DNA of 64,000 nucleotides, taken from assembly GCA_030141605.1 (NCBI GenBank), contig JAQGDQ010000020.1, forward strand, positions 823,501 through 887,500, given 5' to 3'. A model generated the notes under the pieces. It saw nothing but the letters and a program-made list of their open reading frames with translations, ran no database searches and had not been told where the DNA came from. The stretch is from Tubiluchus corallicola. Its lineage: Eukaryota; Priapulida; Priapulimorpha; Priapulimorphida; Tubiluchidae. The translations under genes and the position numbers were made by a program. Each line of letters opens with the position of its first letter. Positions within the stretch are counted from its first letter, which is position 1. This document shows, in pieces, positions 1 to 13,300 of this stretch.

Positions 1-238
1 TTGACCAAACCTTCAAATTTCAAACTTCCAAATCTTTGACCAAACCTTCAAATTCCAAACTTCCAAATCTGTGTCCAAACCTTCAAATTTCAAACTTCCA
101 AATCTTTGACCAAACCTTCAAATTTCAAACTTCCAAATCTTTGACCAAACCTTCAAATTCCAAACTTCCAAATCTTTGACCAAACCTTCAAATTCCAAAC
201 TTCCAAATCTGTGTCCAAACCTTCAAATTTCAAACCTT
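1..238. repeat. 35-bp tandem satellite, about seven copies, entering from the window edge
   Basis: The first 238 bases are head-to-tail copies of a unit of about 35 bp. Each has the form TTGACCAAACCTTCAAAT, then TTCAAACTTCCAAATCT. Copies alternate between a TTGACC start and a GTGTCC start, so there may be a higher-order pattern. The array runs off the left edge. A degenerate copy (GTCTAAACCTTCAGATTTC) resumes right of the MITE at 239-521, so the MITE appears to have inserted into the array. Confidence 0.9.
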
Positions 239-521
239 CCCAGGCAGCACACAATACTGTCACCACATGGTCAGGATCTTGACAAAAATATATTCCGAAA
301 ATATTGTCACCATATTGGTACAGTATAGGACATTTTTGTCCAATATTGGTGCAGCAGTTGTGGCACGTCCATAATTGGTGCAACATTTTAACAAATCCCC
401 TTTGAAATATTGATAAAAAAGTATTGGTACAACGTTGTGGCACGTCCATATTTCTATTATGGTATCCATATTTGCAAAAATATTGTGATAACGTGGGCAC
501 AATATTGTTGTGCTGCCTGGG
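239..521. mobile_element. MITE with CCCAGGCAGCAC terminal inverted repeats
   Basis: The 283-bp segment begins CCCAGGCAGCAC and ends GTGCTGCCTGGG, an exact 12-bp inverted repeat. The similarity continues inward through AATATTGT-type words near both ends. The interior has a second quasi-palindrome, with GGCACGTCCATA in two places and several ACAATATT words. It is non-coding; the ORFs crossing it are by-products of the repeat. No clear target-site duplication is seen, so the superfamily is open. Confidence 0.8.
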
Positions 522-690
522 TTTGTCTAAACCTTCAGATTTCTCCAGTGAAGATGGATCCTAAATGAAGTACCTGCTGCCACACGAAAACCCGGGTTTA
601 ATAATTATACTGTGCTGCCACATTTGGGCTCCATGCATTCATTGGTAAGCTATCTTACAGTTATATACCTCACACATATCTATTCGTCAC

Positions 691-714
691 ACGCACACAC
701 ACGCACGCACACAT

Positions 715-749
<35 letters not shown>

Positions 750-760
750 CATATATATAT
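691..760. repeat. (CA)n microsatellite with a short (TA)n tail
   Basis: Imperfect CA dinucleotides with CG, TA and AA interruptions, ending in ATATATAT. The open frame crossing it is repeat-derived. Confidence 0.9.
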
Positions 761-924
761 TTATGTAGCTCATTATATAAAAACAGTGTTATTATGTAAC
801 ATACATAAGCCATTGTGTATTTTATGGCTTAACGGTATTTATGTCTACGAGCTGAAATAAAAGAATAAATAAATAAAAATAAATAATGAAATAAAATAAC
901 AACACAACACACACATAAGTACTA

Positions 925-2436
<1,512 letters not shown>

Positions 2437-4120
2437 GCAGCATAGTTTTTGTGGCAAACAGCGTATGTTGTATTGTGCAGTCACTCTTTACGTAGCGAAC
2501 TTTAACTCTCGCTATTTGTTCCGTTCTGCAATTTTTTCTTCGGGTTAATTTAACACCTTCGGGTTTTAAGCTCACCTATTCTGGTTATTTGCGCATGGTG
2601 CGTTGTTCAACATAAAAAGAGAAATAAAGAGAAATGACAGTCTACTAATGATTCACAATTGACCAATTCTGCGTGCCATAATATTTGAAAAAGTAATATT
2701 GGAAACTGGGCATGAAGCGAATGCAGTTTTTTTTACATATGGAGTTCTAAATTGTATTATGGCAGGAAAGTGAAAGCCTATTTTTAAACAATGAATAATA
2801 TTTTTTAAATCGACTAGACGTCACTTAATTGTGATCTCCTATCAAATGGCGTTATTATGTTATTCAAAAAGGATTTTTTTACAAATTCTATCTTACCAAT
2901 AAGCCTTTTCACAGTACCAGCGATTGATGATGATCGTGAAAAGGTCAAAGGTTAAGTGTCCCAGATAACGCATTTGTTACACTTGACAACACCTAGCAGC
3001 CCAAGCTATTGTAATAGCAACAGTTTTAATAGCAAGCTAGAACCTTACTTAGTTCATTTTTCTTAGCAAGGGCAAGCAAGAGTCTGCCAGTAAATCACTC
3101 TACGCTTAGACTAATGCATAATTAAGTGAAGTCCACGTAAAATAATTAAAGTTACTGAACTGATGCGGCAGACACCTTTGCTTTACGCACACACACACAC
3201 ACACACCACGTGGCGGTTGTATTTAAAACGCGTGACTGTGGTACACTTAACCTTTGACCTACAGCAATAGCGCGTGCACACAACGAAACTGTGAAAGACT
3301 TATTAATCATTACTAATCATTTAAATCAATTTTTCTGCAAAATTTGCAAAGATCATAATGCTGAAAGTTTGGGACATATTGTAACTTTTTGTTGTGCGAC
3401 TATGGTTGTTTGCGTGAGTTCTCTGATGTCTCAGTCTGATTATGACTGGTCCTAATTCTTTCCCGTCCATATAGGCTTGTGGTGTTAGGGGTTTTATCCC
3501 AATAATCATTGGCTTCAATTCTTATTTTAACCCAGTTTTTTCATGCTTCATTAACATTTTCACTGACATTTCTAGATAGGCTGCAAATGAAACTTTTCGC
3601 AAGGCAACAAAAAGCATTACCTCGCTTGCTGACCTACGCGATATGTCACCATTTTTATCCGGGTGTTTTTATCCGACCCATTCAATGGCAAATCCAAGCC
3701 TTGCATCATCTTTCAAGATGTTCGCAAATTTGTTAGCGCTCCCTAGCGGATAATCTTATAAGCAGAATGGCGAGGCATTAGCGTAAAATCAACTATAATG
3801 TGTAGGAAAGTATAAAATATTCACGCCACGCGTAACTTGGCTACCCCTAATGGGAGTTTTAGCCCATTATTGCGCGTTGCCCCATTATTGAGTAATGGCG
3901 ATCCGGATGTGCAGCCCCGTTTACCCGTTTGTGACAAAGTGTGAACGAAATTAATGTCATCGCGTCACTGTCAGCAAAATCATAAAAACATTCAACACGT
4001 CAGAGATCTGAGATGACAATAGTTGCTACCTTGAATGGCGAAAGCAACGCACTAGCTCCCTTTTGTTGTTGGCGACTTTTCTGCGACGACACTTAGTTTA
4101 TCATTATGTTTATTGTTCAG
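2437..4120. other. No gene recognised; AT-rich spacer
   Basis: Contains a short (CA)n run at about 3187-3206. The few open frames are short and lack family resemblance or paired splice sites. It may hold introns of the gene ending at 5755, but I could not place an exon. Confidence 0.5.
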
Positions 4121-4123
4121 CTA

Positions 4124-4798
4124 ATGTGCATTGCGGAAAGATGTAGTGCATTTCAAGGACAGATATAAACAATTAGTTGGATCGAGAATATAGTTACACA
4201 AATAGTTAACCCGTATTTTTGAATTATTATAACGCAATACTTATTATAACATCGTCTTTCTGCGAACGCAGGACGCGGCCATGTTTTTCCACGGCTAACT
4301 CTCGGCAGGGTTGCCGTATTGTATGATATGCACTGAATAGTAGACTAAAAAGTATCGAATTTTCCGCCAAATTGGTGTATTAACGGCCGAGTAGTGTTGC
4401 CGCTTATACCATAATTATCAGAACATTCATTGAACATTACGTTCATGACACAAAATAAATTATACAATAATCGATAATTATGCGATAATTTAGTAGCGCG
4501 AAACTAAAAATCAAACAGTGAAAAAATGTGATTTGAAAACAATTTAAAACATTAATGCTAACCAATGGGAAATAAACAAACTTTGATTTCAACTGGTTTT
4601 ATATATTACACGATTCAGCTTTAAACATTCACAAAGCTTTAACAAAATTTTTTGAAAACTTTTTGAAAAAAAATTGACTTCCCTCCCTACTGACATCTTT
4701 TAAGCTCGTCACGAGGTAAGACAGAAACATTTTTTGTGGCCGGCCTAATTGTACATATCTGTCCCTTAAAAATGTACTACATTTTTCCGCACTGCACG
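4124..4798. mobile_element. Possible MITE/foldback with roughly 50-bp inverted arms
   Basis: The segment 4124-4173 (ATGTGCATTGCGGAAAGATG ...) is matched in reverse complement at 4749-4798 (... TTTTTCCGCACTGCACGT), at about 80% identity by eye. No coding potential was seen between the arms. Element boundaries beyond the arms are undefined. Confidence 0.5.
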
Positions 4799-5614
4799 TA
4801 GTAGAAATACTGTGATCAGTAATAGATAGAACCTACTATGTTGTAAAGGCACTTAACATAAATAAAGTAACATAAATAAAGTTTATACACAAAGAAACAA
4901 GCAGATTTAATCTACAGTGAAAGAGACGTTTACAAGAGACAAAATTCCCTTTGGAATATTGTGGCTGGACTGTATAAGACAAATAACAATTAATTCATGC
5001 AAGTGTTAAAAATAGTTATCACAACAATGTTATTTCAGCAGTATAAAAGACTCTTTACACAACTGTATCTGGATTTGTAATAATGTTAAGTTCAAGAACT
5101 CAATAGCAGATGCCACGTCCTATACCATGAAATCAACAATTTAATGTTCCACCTAACCACCTTGCAATCTACCATTTAGCAATTTCAATAACGCACACAC
5201 TTTTCACGTAGTCTATTTGTTTCTCAGCAAGTGTCGTTTCCATGTAAAGTATAACATGACCCATTCTTCAAATTTGAAAATCTTTTCTTTTCAGCTAACT
5301 ATTGTTTACGTATTGATTTTTTTCTAGTTATTATAAACAATTACATTTTCAATTAGCGGCCAAACTACGGTAAAAGACTGTTCGTAATCGGTAAAAAACT
5401 GTTTACTGTGTACGAACTCCGCTATTATTGGCGCTACTAAGTAAATAGACTATACACCCATTCTACCAAAAATGCTTGTCAATCTTTCCTACGTCGTGGG
5501 TTAAAATAAAAATTTACTGACGTCTCCAGGCTGTAATTTAATTAACAAAATTAGTACTAAACGTCCTAACTAACCGTGATTTTTACTACATGGTCGTATT
5601 TTCTTCTTTTGTAG
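4799..5614. other. No gene recognised; probable intron of the following exon's gene
   Basis: AT-rich, without supported ORFs. It ends in a good polypyrimidine tract and AG at 5613-5614. Confidence 0.4.
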
Positions 5615-5755
5615 GCAGCCGCGGGCTCTGCTAAACACAGGTATTTACTTTTACTAGAAAAACTAATTGCCTTGACAATAGCAGCCAGGAAAGCGGAAGA
5701 AGATGGCCGATCAAAATCTCACATTTCAAACCTTTTTCAAAGTTCAGAGAAGTAA
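5615..5755 (+). CDS. Candidate terminal coding exon of an unidentified gene (46 aa + stop)
   Basis: A strong acceptor (TTTTCTTCTTTTGTAG) precedes 141 nt of open frame, read in phase 0 and ending in TAA at 5753-5755. The encoded tail starts AAAGSAKHR. It contains a Leu/Ile/Ala helix-like run (YLLLLEKLIALTIAARKAEE) and ends in a polar Ser-rich stretch. I do not recognise the family. The composition looks like a folded alpha-helical C-terminus rather than random AT-rich translation. A weak internal donor (CACAG then GTATTT) at 5640 would make a 25-nt internal exon instead. No AATAAA lies close behind the stop, and upstream exons were not found. Confidence 0.4.
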   Translation, partial: AAAGSAKHRYLLLLEKLIALTIAARKAEEDGRSKSHISNLFQSSEK

Positions 5756-6216
5756 AGCTGAAACAGGAGAAACTGGTGACCAGCAGTAGAGGCCTACATC
5801 TGTAATGAATCTTTTATACTAGAAAACTAAGTGTAAGTGTGTATACAATAAGAAGGGAAAAAATGAATGAAAAGGAACTTACTCGACTGAAAATTAATTC
5901 TTTTTCAGGGGTTAGTTGGGAGAATCCAGTAATTAAAATGAATGTATTTCAGTTTGTCATGGGGGGACTAGTGCTTGTAAAATTACTAAGCGTCGACAAG
6001 ATGGCGTTTGTTCTAAAACAATCAAAATTGCTCTAACAATGAGCCTGGGCTTAATGACAACAACGCATTGGCGAAACTTGCACTATTGATTTTAATTTTT
6101 TGTGCCTGCTAAATTTTAGCCCTCTCCCTCAAAGTTAAAAAAAAGGCGTGAAGTGACCTGTTTAGACATGGCACAGTACATGTGTACACACAGTTTATAT
6201 GCATAACATAAAATGA

Positions 6217-6465
6217 GGTGTACCACAAGGGTCCACCATAGAACCGTTACTTTTCCTTATTTACATTAGTAACTTGCCTTTTCTTACAGATTTCAATACA
6301 CGCGTTTTTACCGATGACTAGCCTGTTCCTTGTACTCCTGTTAGTTTCCAACACCATACTAACAGACGCTAAAAAACCCTTGATAATTGGATGAAAACAG
6401 CAAATAAACTGTCAGTTAACTATACCAACACAAAATCTAATTACATTAATCAGTAACAAACTTTC
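6217..6465 (+). pseudogene. Decayed non-LTR retrotransposon reverse-transcriptase fragment
   Basis: Translation from 6217 gives GVPQGS, then a PLLFLIYISNLP block and an F-T-D-D box followed at once by a stop. These are the conserved RT motifs of LINE-type elements, normally GVPQGS, then PLLF-I-INDLP, then FADD. After one or more frame changes a W-x-x-x-N-x-L-S-like block follows. The fragment is not functional. Which LINE clade it belongs to cannot be told. Confidence 0.75.
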
Positions 6466-8796
6466 AGAAGGATCTCTCTACTTTTATCTTAAAATGTACT
6501 ACTTTCGCAATGCCATATGCAATACAGAAGTAATTTGGAACCGAGGCCACTATACCACATTTAGTTCCAAGCACCAAATCGACTGAATATTTTTACCCAC
6601 GCCCTTTGCTGTTGTTTGTGTTTGTGATGTCTCTACTCTCTGCAATGTGTTGCAATACACTTGTCTACCAGGTATTTTCGACATTCGAAAAGACTGTTTC
6701 ATACCTGAACAATTGTCACGTGAGCAAATGTTTTACAACAACTGCATCATCTTTTGGTCGACAATGCCAATCTTTCAGCGTGGAAGACAAGCGCCTTTTT
6801 CACTTTTAAATACGATTAGGGGTGTTAAATTGCGTTGTTGTCTAAAACTGGCAAACCAGCAATAACTGGTGATCAATGTACTAATGCCCTAGGTTATTAC
6901 AACAGTAGTTCGTTTACAACTCTATGCCTATTTAATACTGGGCTATAGGCCTACATATTTTTACACCATGCTGAAATTCAAATCAGTGAATCAATGATGA
7001 AAAGGTTGCAATCTCATATTCTAAGTTGCACTGTTACTTAAAAACCGCTCGTTAATTAATTCCACTTTTAATTAATAGTTTTCTTGTTTCTGAAGTTTCG
7101 CATGCTTTAAGTTAATGAATTAGATTTTCTCCCTTCTTCTATCATAGTTGTGCATTACATTTCTATCATAATATTTAAGTTATGTCAAACTGTACATATC
7201 AAAAAGTAAATTCTTTACTTTAATCATTCCCTTCACGGAAACACAGTTGTAGACGTATCTTAAGAATCCATAAAGATAGTTAATATAATTCCGTTAATAA
7301 AGTTTTACTTCAGATTACAACTCGTTTTTGTTATGTTTTGCAGACTTTTTTGTGTAAAGAAATTCAAAAGTATTAAAAAACATAAACAGTTGGAATAAAC
7401 TCCTTGAAACGTTTATTTTTAATATCGTTAGCATAATTTTAGCTAGTTCTGAATGGACACTATGCATGTACTTTGACAGCCTCAACAGTTTCACCAGACA
7501 TATGAGCAGGGTGCATAAGATTATAAATATGTATAAAATAAATAAAATAGCTTATTTTATGGATTTTTGAAATTTTGTTTTATGGATATCAATAAAATAA
7601 GAAATAGACTATATCTGGAACGAGATACCCAGGGGGAAATCAATTAAAAAGTAAAAACATGAGTGCTTGAAACGTGTTTTTAAACACGCAGGACTTAGTT
7701 TTAATTTTATCGGTTTCATATCACTTCAAATTTAATCAAATTTTACGAGACAATGCCTTGTAATTCATCACTTCAGTTCAAATAATTCGTCTATTTGGTA
7801 CGAATGTAGAATGCCCTCTAGGCTGAAGTTTCCGATCCAATGCCTGTATCCAGTTTTGATTGCCTATTGCTTTGCACCTTCTTTTTCTTCCTTTCCGAAA
7901 TATACAAAAAACAGACACTCTACAGAGAGTACGTCTCTGGTGGCTGGATCTCCCTCAGTTATTTTCAGACCGAACTCCAGCTCATGCTTTGGTTGAAACT
8001 TCGCCATCTTCATAACAAAAGACAATGAGAAAAAAACAATGTAAAATAGCAAATCCGGAAATGCGCTTTTGTTGGTTTGTTTTCTTTCTCTTTCTCTCCT
8101 TCTAACGTTCGTTTTCAGTGTTGCCAATGCTTACAACTCGTTACTTTGTACAAAAAATCACAAAAAAAATATTTTTTTATTTTATGCATTTCTTATTCTA
8201 TGGATTTTTCAAATTTTATTTTATGGATTTTTGGTCTTATTTTATGGATATCCATAATCTTATGCAGCCTGCATATGAGCCTCATAATGAGGCCATACAT
8301 GTCTGTCTGACAACTGGAATTCTTTCATTTTGACATTTCCTCTTTCTAGCTTCCCGCTTTAATGCCAGCAAAAGATAATGCCTTTCGGAAATATGATTAT
8401 AATCCAGTTTCGTTGAGATAACGACGACCGGAAGTGCTCTTAACAAATGAAGTGCTAGAGTGATTGAAGAGCAGGTATCGAATAAGGCCTCAAGGAGCCC
8501 TAAGAACTGAAAAGATTGATGTACAAATACTAAGCTGTAAAATGAAATTTTATCTTTCGAAATTCAAAAAATGCACTAAGGTTTATTTACTGCAGTAACG
8601 TAGTCATCATCACTAACACGTGATAAAATACATACAATCAAAAGCAAAATCATCCTATTTTCAGTATCAGCACATTTTTGTGAACATTGCCGCACGTGTA
8701 ATATATTATTTCGTGACGTATATATTATAATTTAAATATATTGAAATATAATATATAGGACGTATTATTATATTTAATCGATGTCATCATATCTGC
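6466..8796. other. No gene recognised; AT-rich DNA with a short duplicated motif
   Basis: The word TATTTTATGGATTTTTGAAATTTT near 7553-7580 recurs in similar form at about 8195-8250, with further copies of TTTTATGGAT. These could be parts of a dispersed repeat. Short ORFs here overlap each other in several frames and are unsupported. Confidence 0.5.
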
Positions 8797-8860
8797 AGTG
8801 AGCAGCTCAGGCAGTGACCCTGAATTGGTAACCTAAACGTCCTGGGTTCAAATCCAGAAT
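8797..8860 (+). mobile_element. tRNA-derived SINE head
   Basis: Contains an A-box-like segment (GAGCAGCTCAGGCAGTG) and, 30 bases later, a good B box in GGGTTCAAATCC. The acceptor stem does not pair, so this is a tRNA-derived SINE promoter rather than a working tRNA gene. Confidence 0.5.
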
Positions 8861-11800
8861 TAATTTGGAGTTTTTCATGCTTTCTTACGACCTTACTTAT
8901 TTGAAAAAATAGTGTCGATTAATAATGCTTTACACGTTTTGAATAGCGTTCCCATTTCGTCCTCGGCCTATAAAACGACTATAAAACAATTCGCAAGAAA
9001 ACACAGCAATCATATTTTAACACAAATCAAAGGAAAGTCATATGGCGGCTGATCAATACACAAAAAATATGCAATAACGCAATTGATAGCTAAACTACGC
9101 AAATAAACAATTAAAAAATCAAGCAAGTTAACGCACGAGGAAACTGTTAATGTATGATTACATATTAACGTGCTTGCACCAAAGACAGAAAGAGAGCTTA
9201 AGTATAACGAATTACTTTATAGATCTAAGAATTATTGACTTACAAATAAGACAGTTAGTGACAGATATTAAAAATCCTTAATATGCATTTAGATTTTTAG
9301 TTAGTAATTTTTAATCTGTTTTATCAACAATTTTTACGTGTAACATAGTACTATGTGTAGTACTATAATTAAAAAAATTAAATTACATTAAATTAAATTA
9401 ATTAGAAGCTAAGGATAAATGTCGTGCATGTATTGAAGCGTACCAATGATATGTGTGAACCAGTATGCTGTTCAATATAAGTAATGAGTTAGTGTCCATA
9501 CTGAGAACTTTTCCGTCACGAAGGCACCCACTACGTCAAATCAATTTCATTACAATAACTCTTCTGTTAAGCAGTTAATAATTAGAGCCCAGGGAGTCAA
9601 CATAATATATCGCAACGTGAAATTATTGCCTCTGTTTTACTGCTTGTTTGCAAAAGGGGAAATTTAGTCTGACTACGAAGTTTAACAGTTTTTAGTTTGG
9701 CTACTAAATAAATTGATGGCCGCCAGGAAAACTGGCTGTGGATTGTTTTTATTTGTCACACTGTTTCAGTCATTTTTTCATTCGAGAAGCATCTAGACGC
9801 ATTATAGGACACTTTAGTGTCGCGTCTCAAAGATCCTTCATAATTAGACAGGATCCGGTCCTGCCATAACCTGAGATTTTGGTTAAAAAACGAGTTACAT
9901 GATATTGATTCAGTGATTCTTAGTTCTAAAATTGTCTTCCACGAATGTAATAACTTGAGACTGACTGCGTTCGATACTGTACGCGCATAACACTAGTGAG
10001 TCAAAAAACTGCTGATAATCAAGATAGGTAGAGTTCTGACTTTAGTTGTCTTACGCTAAGAACTGATGAAAACCAGTTAAGGTTTAATTAGTGTTTAGGT
10101 CAATACAAAACAGTTGCTGCTTGCCAACAATTATTGACCCTTTAAGTGCCTGCAAACCTCGTGCCTTAGACGGTAAGAGCAGGCAATTTTAAATGAAGTC
10201 TCAAAGAACCTTTCCGCACAAAGCTATATTATTTGACATACCTGTTTGGAAAACGTACGTAACTGAAAAAGAAAATATTCGCGCCAGCTGGTAAAACGTC
10301 ACTGGTTCAATAGCCCAGTGTGACTGTGAAACAAAAACGTCACCAGAGAAGGAACTCTCTATATTCAGCCTCGGGAAAGCAGTAATTTTAAGGAACTGCT
10401 TTTTACGTAGTTCCGGATATTCTCCCACTAGCTTCATAAGCAGTTTTACCGACAGTCACCCACCCATATAAAGCAGTCTTGATGATACTTAACTTCGTAG
10501 CAAAGTTAAATTTTCCCATTCAGGAACGAGCGGTAACCCAATTTTGATAGTCATGGCAACAATGTAAATGCAAAAGGCAAATATCAAAAATGTCACTACC
10601 CTTTAATTGTCATTTTAATACCATTTAAAACGCTAATCGAAATCATTTTTGAAAACTATTTAAAATAATATTTCAAAGGTTTCTCCCAAAAATTTCTTAA
10701 ATAATTTCTAGTTAAATCTTTTCTTTATGCAAGTCACGCTTCAACATCTGAAAATTTAACATTAAAGAAATATTCATGCCTTGACAACAAAATAACTGCG
10801 TCATTCAGTAAATGGGCAAACATTTTCAAGCCTCCCAGAGCTTGAATAATTCGTTAGAGCACCACATTGCTGAATAGAATGGATTCAAGTTCCGTGACAA
10901 GTTGTCTGATAAGTTTTTTTTCAAATGACAGCATCTGACGCTTGACAGAATTTGAAACTGTTTTACATTTGACTTTCATTCAATGATACACGGACCATTA
11001 CTATACATATACTGACTAGGCTGTATTGATTAGAAAGCTGTATGTATCATATAGATACATCTGTTACGTAAGTGAACAGGAAACGTTGCATGTTGGTAAA
11101 ATTACTAAAAAAAATTTTCACAAGTTCAAAATTAGGAACCTGTCGAAATTAACGAATACTTTTTAATCAGTTTAGCATAAAAATGATTTACAATAAAAAA
11201 TCAAATATTTTCCGCTTATTTGTTTTGTTTGTTTTTTTTGTCTGTTTTTCAATTACTGGATTAACTAACTGCCTGACTGAGTTATTGATTCAAAGAGTAA
11301 TACTTGATTTACTGACCAACCAGCCTACAACGCAATCAATTGATTGGTTGATTGACTCACTGACTGATTGACTGACTAACTGAATATTGGTTGGCGGATT
11401 AATCAAGTGACGGCTCAAGTGAGTGTTTGGTTGAATGAACATTAAAATTAGTAATGTATGACACTTCATAGTGTCTTCTTGGAAGTCTAGCAACTAGGTT
11501 TTTAAGGTGGATAAGAAGAATCAATTAATTAGCTGTTAACGACACGGCGTGAACTTAGAACTTAATCCAGCTAAAGGATGTCCATTCCAGGAAAACTAAA
11601 GTAATGTCTTTGGGAATAGTTCAATGACATTCTCTCTCAATCATTAGGCCTACTTTTGTGCATTCTCATTTGCCTTGTCCAAGCACAAGTTTTCGACTTT
11701 TCCAGGGGTTGCTTTTATTTGGAATATATCTGTCGAAAACATTTTACTACGATGAATGGTTGATTTTTATTCTTCGAAATTATTTTGTCTGATTTTAACG

Positions 11801-13140
11801 ATTTAATTGAATGTTTTTAACTTTGTTACGTAAAAAGTTTGAATTTTTGTAAAAATAGGCAGGAGAGCAAAACTTGGGAATGCCCTTAATTCAATTATTC
11901 TCGCATTTTCGACGCAAACAAATACTTCTAAATATATGCACTTTTGCTTTTATATCAAAAACAAGAACGAGTAATTAAAATATTCGCATAATTATTGATA
12001 AATATTACATTTTTACAATGATGATATTTACAGTGACGATGAAACAAGAGTAATTAGTACACGTTTAGCAATAATGGTTTACTGGTCTATCATAAGAGAC
12101 CTACGTTTTTGTTCTACGTTTTAGTAAAGAGGAAAGAAATTACAATATGACTAAATCACGACATGATTACATTAAATGTATATGTTGTATCTAATACAGA
12201 AATGCTTTACACATACTTATTATACTGTGCCCATGCTTATTTTTGATAATGAGCAACATGGCTAGCTAAGCCTTTGGCACAGAAAGGTTACTATATATAC
12301 ATAGATCTACGAAAGAAGCCTAATTCAGCTAATTACCTAGTCAATTGGGCACGATGCCAGCTATACTATAGACTTGAATGACAATTACATGGGTAATTGA
12401 TTACGAAGCAAATTTAACACTACGTTTACATTCAAGAACCAGTTTGCAATGGCAGATCCATATAAACAGGGTAAAAACACTTTAACTCGAAATATGACAC
12501 AATGGCGTAGTTCTCGACAATATCACTCTTGTCACATACCAGAAGTGCTTGTCGACACGTTAATTTCTATCTTAACTTTGTCACTCTAATTTGGACGTCA
12601 GTTATTATGTATTAGACGATATCATGGATTGCGAACTATAAAAGTGTTTGTGATGTGTAAATGTTCTTTGAGATATCTAATGGAACCTATACTTTTATTG
12701 ATGACGTTTTGCCTAATGGCAGTCTCGAGGGAATCTTAGCAATTCCGATAACATTATATAACCACAGCGGTGGTAAACTGGTGTAACTTGGAAAAACGTT
12801 TGACGCTTGAAATAACTGATAAAAGGGGAAGAAAGGAGGAGAATTTTAAAATATATCGTTCCATACAAAGTTATATTACTTAACACCACGCTCGTCACTT
12901 ACTGGTTTGAAAGACTTATGTAACTGGAACAGAAAACGTAAAATGCATAAACTGATGAAACGAATCTATCATGGGCGTCGGCAGTTGGAAAAGCACTGAC
13001 GCACGTGCGTCCACAAAATTTCTTAAAAAAATTTTTTATGGCTAAGTAAAATGTTTTGGCAGTAAACCAAGAAACAATTCCCTGACAGCATGTTTGACAC
13101 AGTTACTTATATATATATATATATATATATGCACATACTA
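8861..13140. other. No gene recognised; AT-rich spacer with repeat traces
   Basis: A 230-bp segment near 10200-10440 resembles 12780-12930 (shared AAAGTTATATTA and GTAACTG-AAAGAAAA words), suggesting a dispersed repeat. A GATTGATTGGTTGATTGACT-type low-complexity run lies at 11330-11400. A (TA)n run is at about 13108-13130. Confidence 0.5.
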
Positions 13141-13145
13141 GTATC

Positions 13146-13300
13146 TTATTTTAAGTATGTGAAGGAAAATATTGAGTCAATTATGCGGAGTTATTTGAGT
13201 CAATTATGACAGTTTTATGTATATATGAATAGAAATGGCCCGTTCCAGGAGTTTTTGTGTCTATCAAGCGCCGCCTACCGTATATATTATATATAACATA
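13146..13300 (+). repeat. Dispersed repeat, copy 1
   Basis: Shares an ordered series of words with 27277-27440: TATCTTATTT, AAGTATGTG/AAGCATGTG, ATTTGA, GACAGTTTTATGTA and GGC-C-GT. It is non-coding and its class is unknown. Confidence 0.6.

Noticed and set aside
1-238. CRISPR-like array of repeats and spacers
   Set aside because: The whole 35-bp unit is repeated without unique spacers, in a eukaryotic context; it is a satellite.
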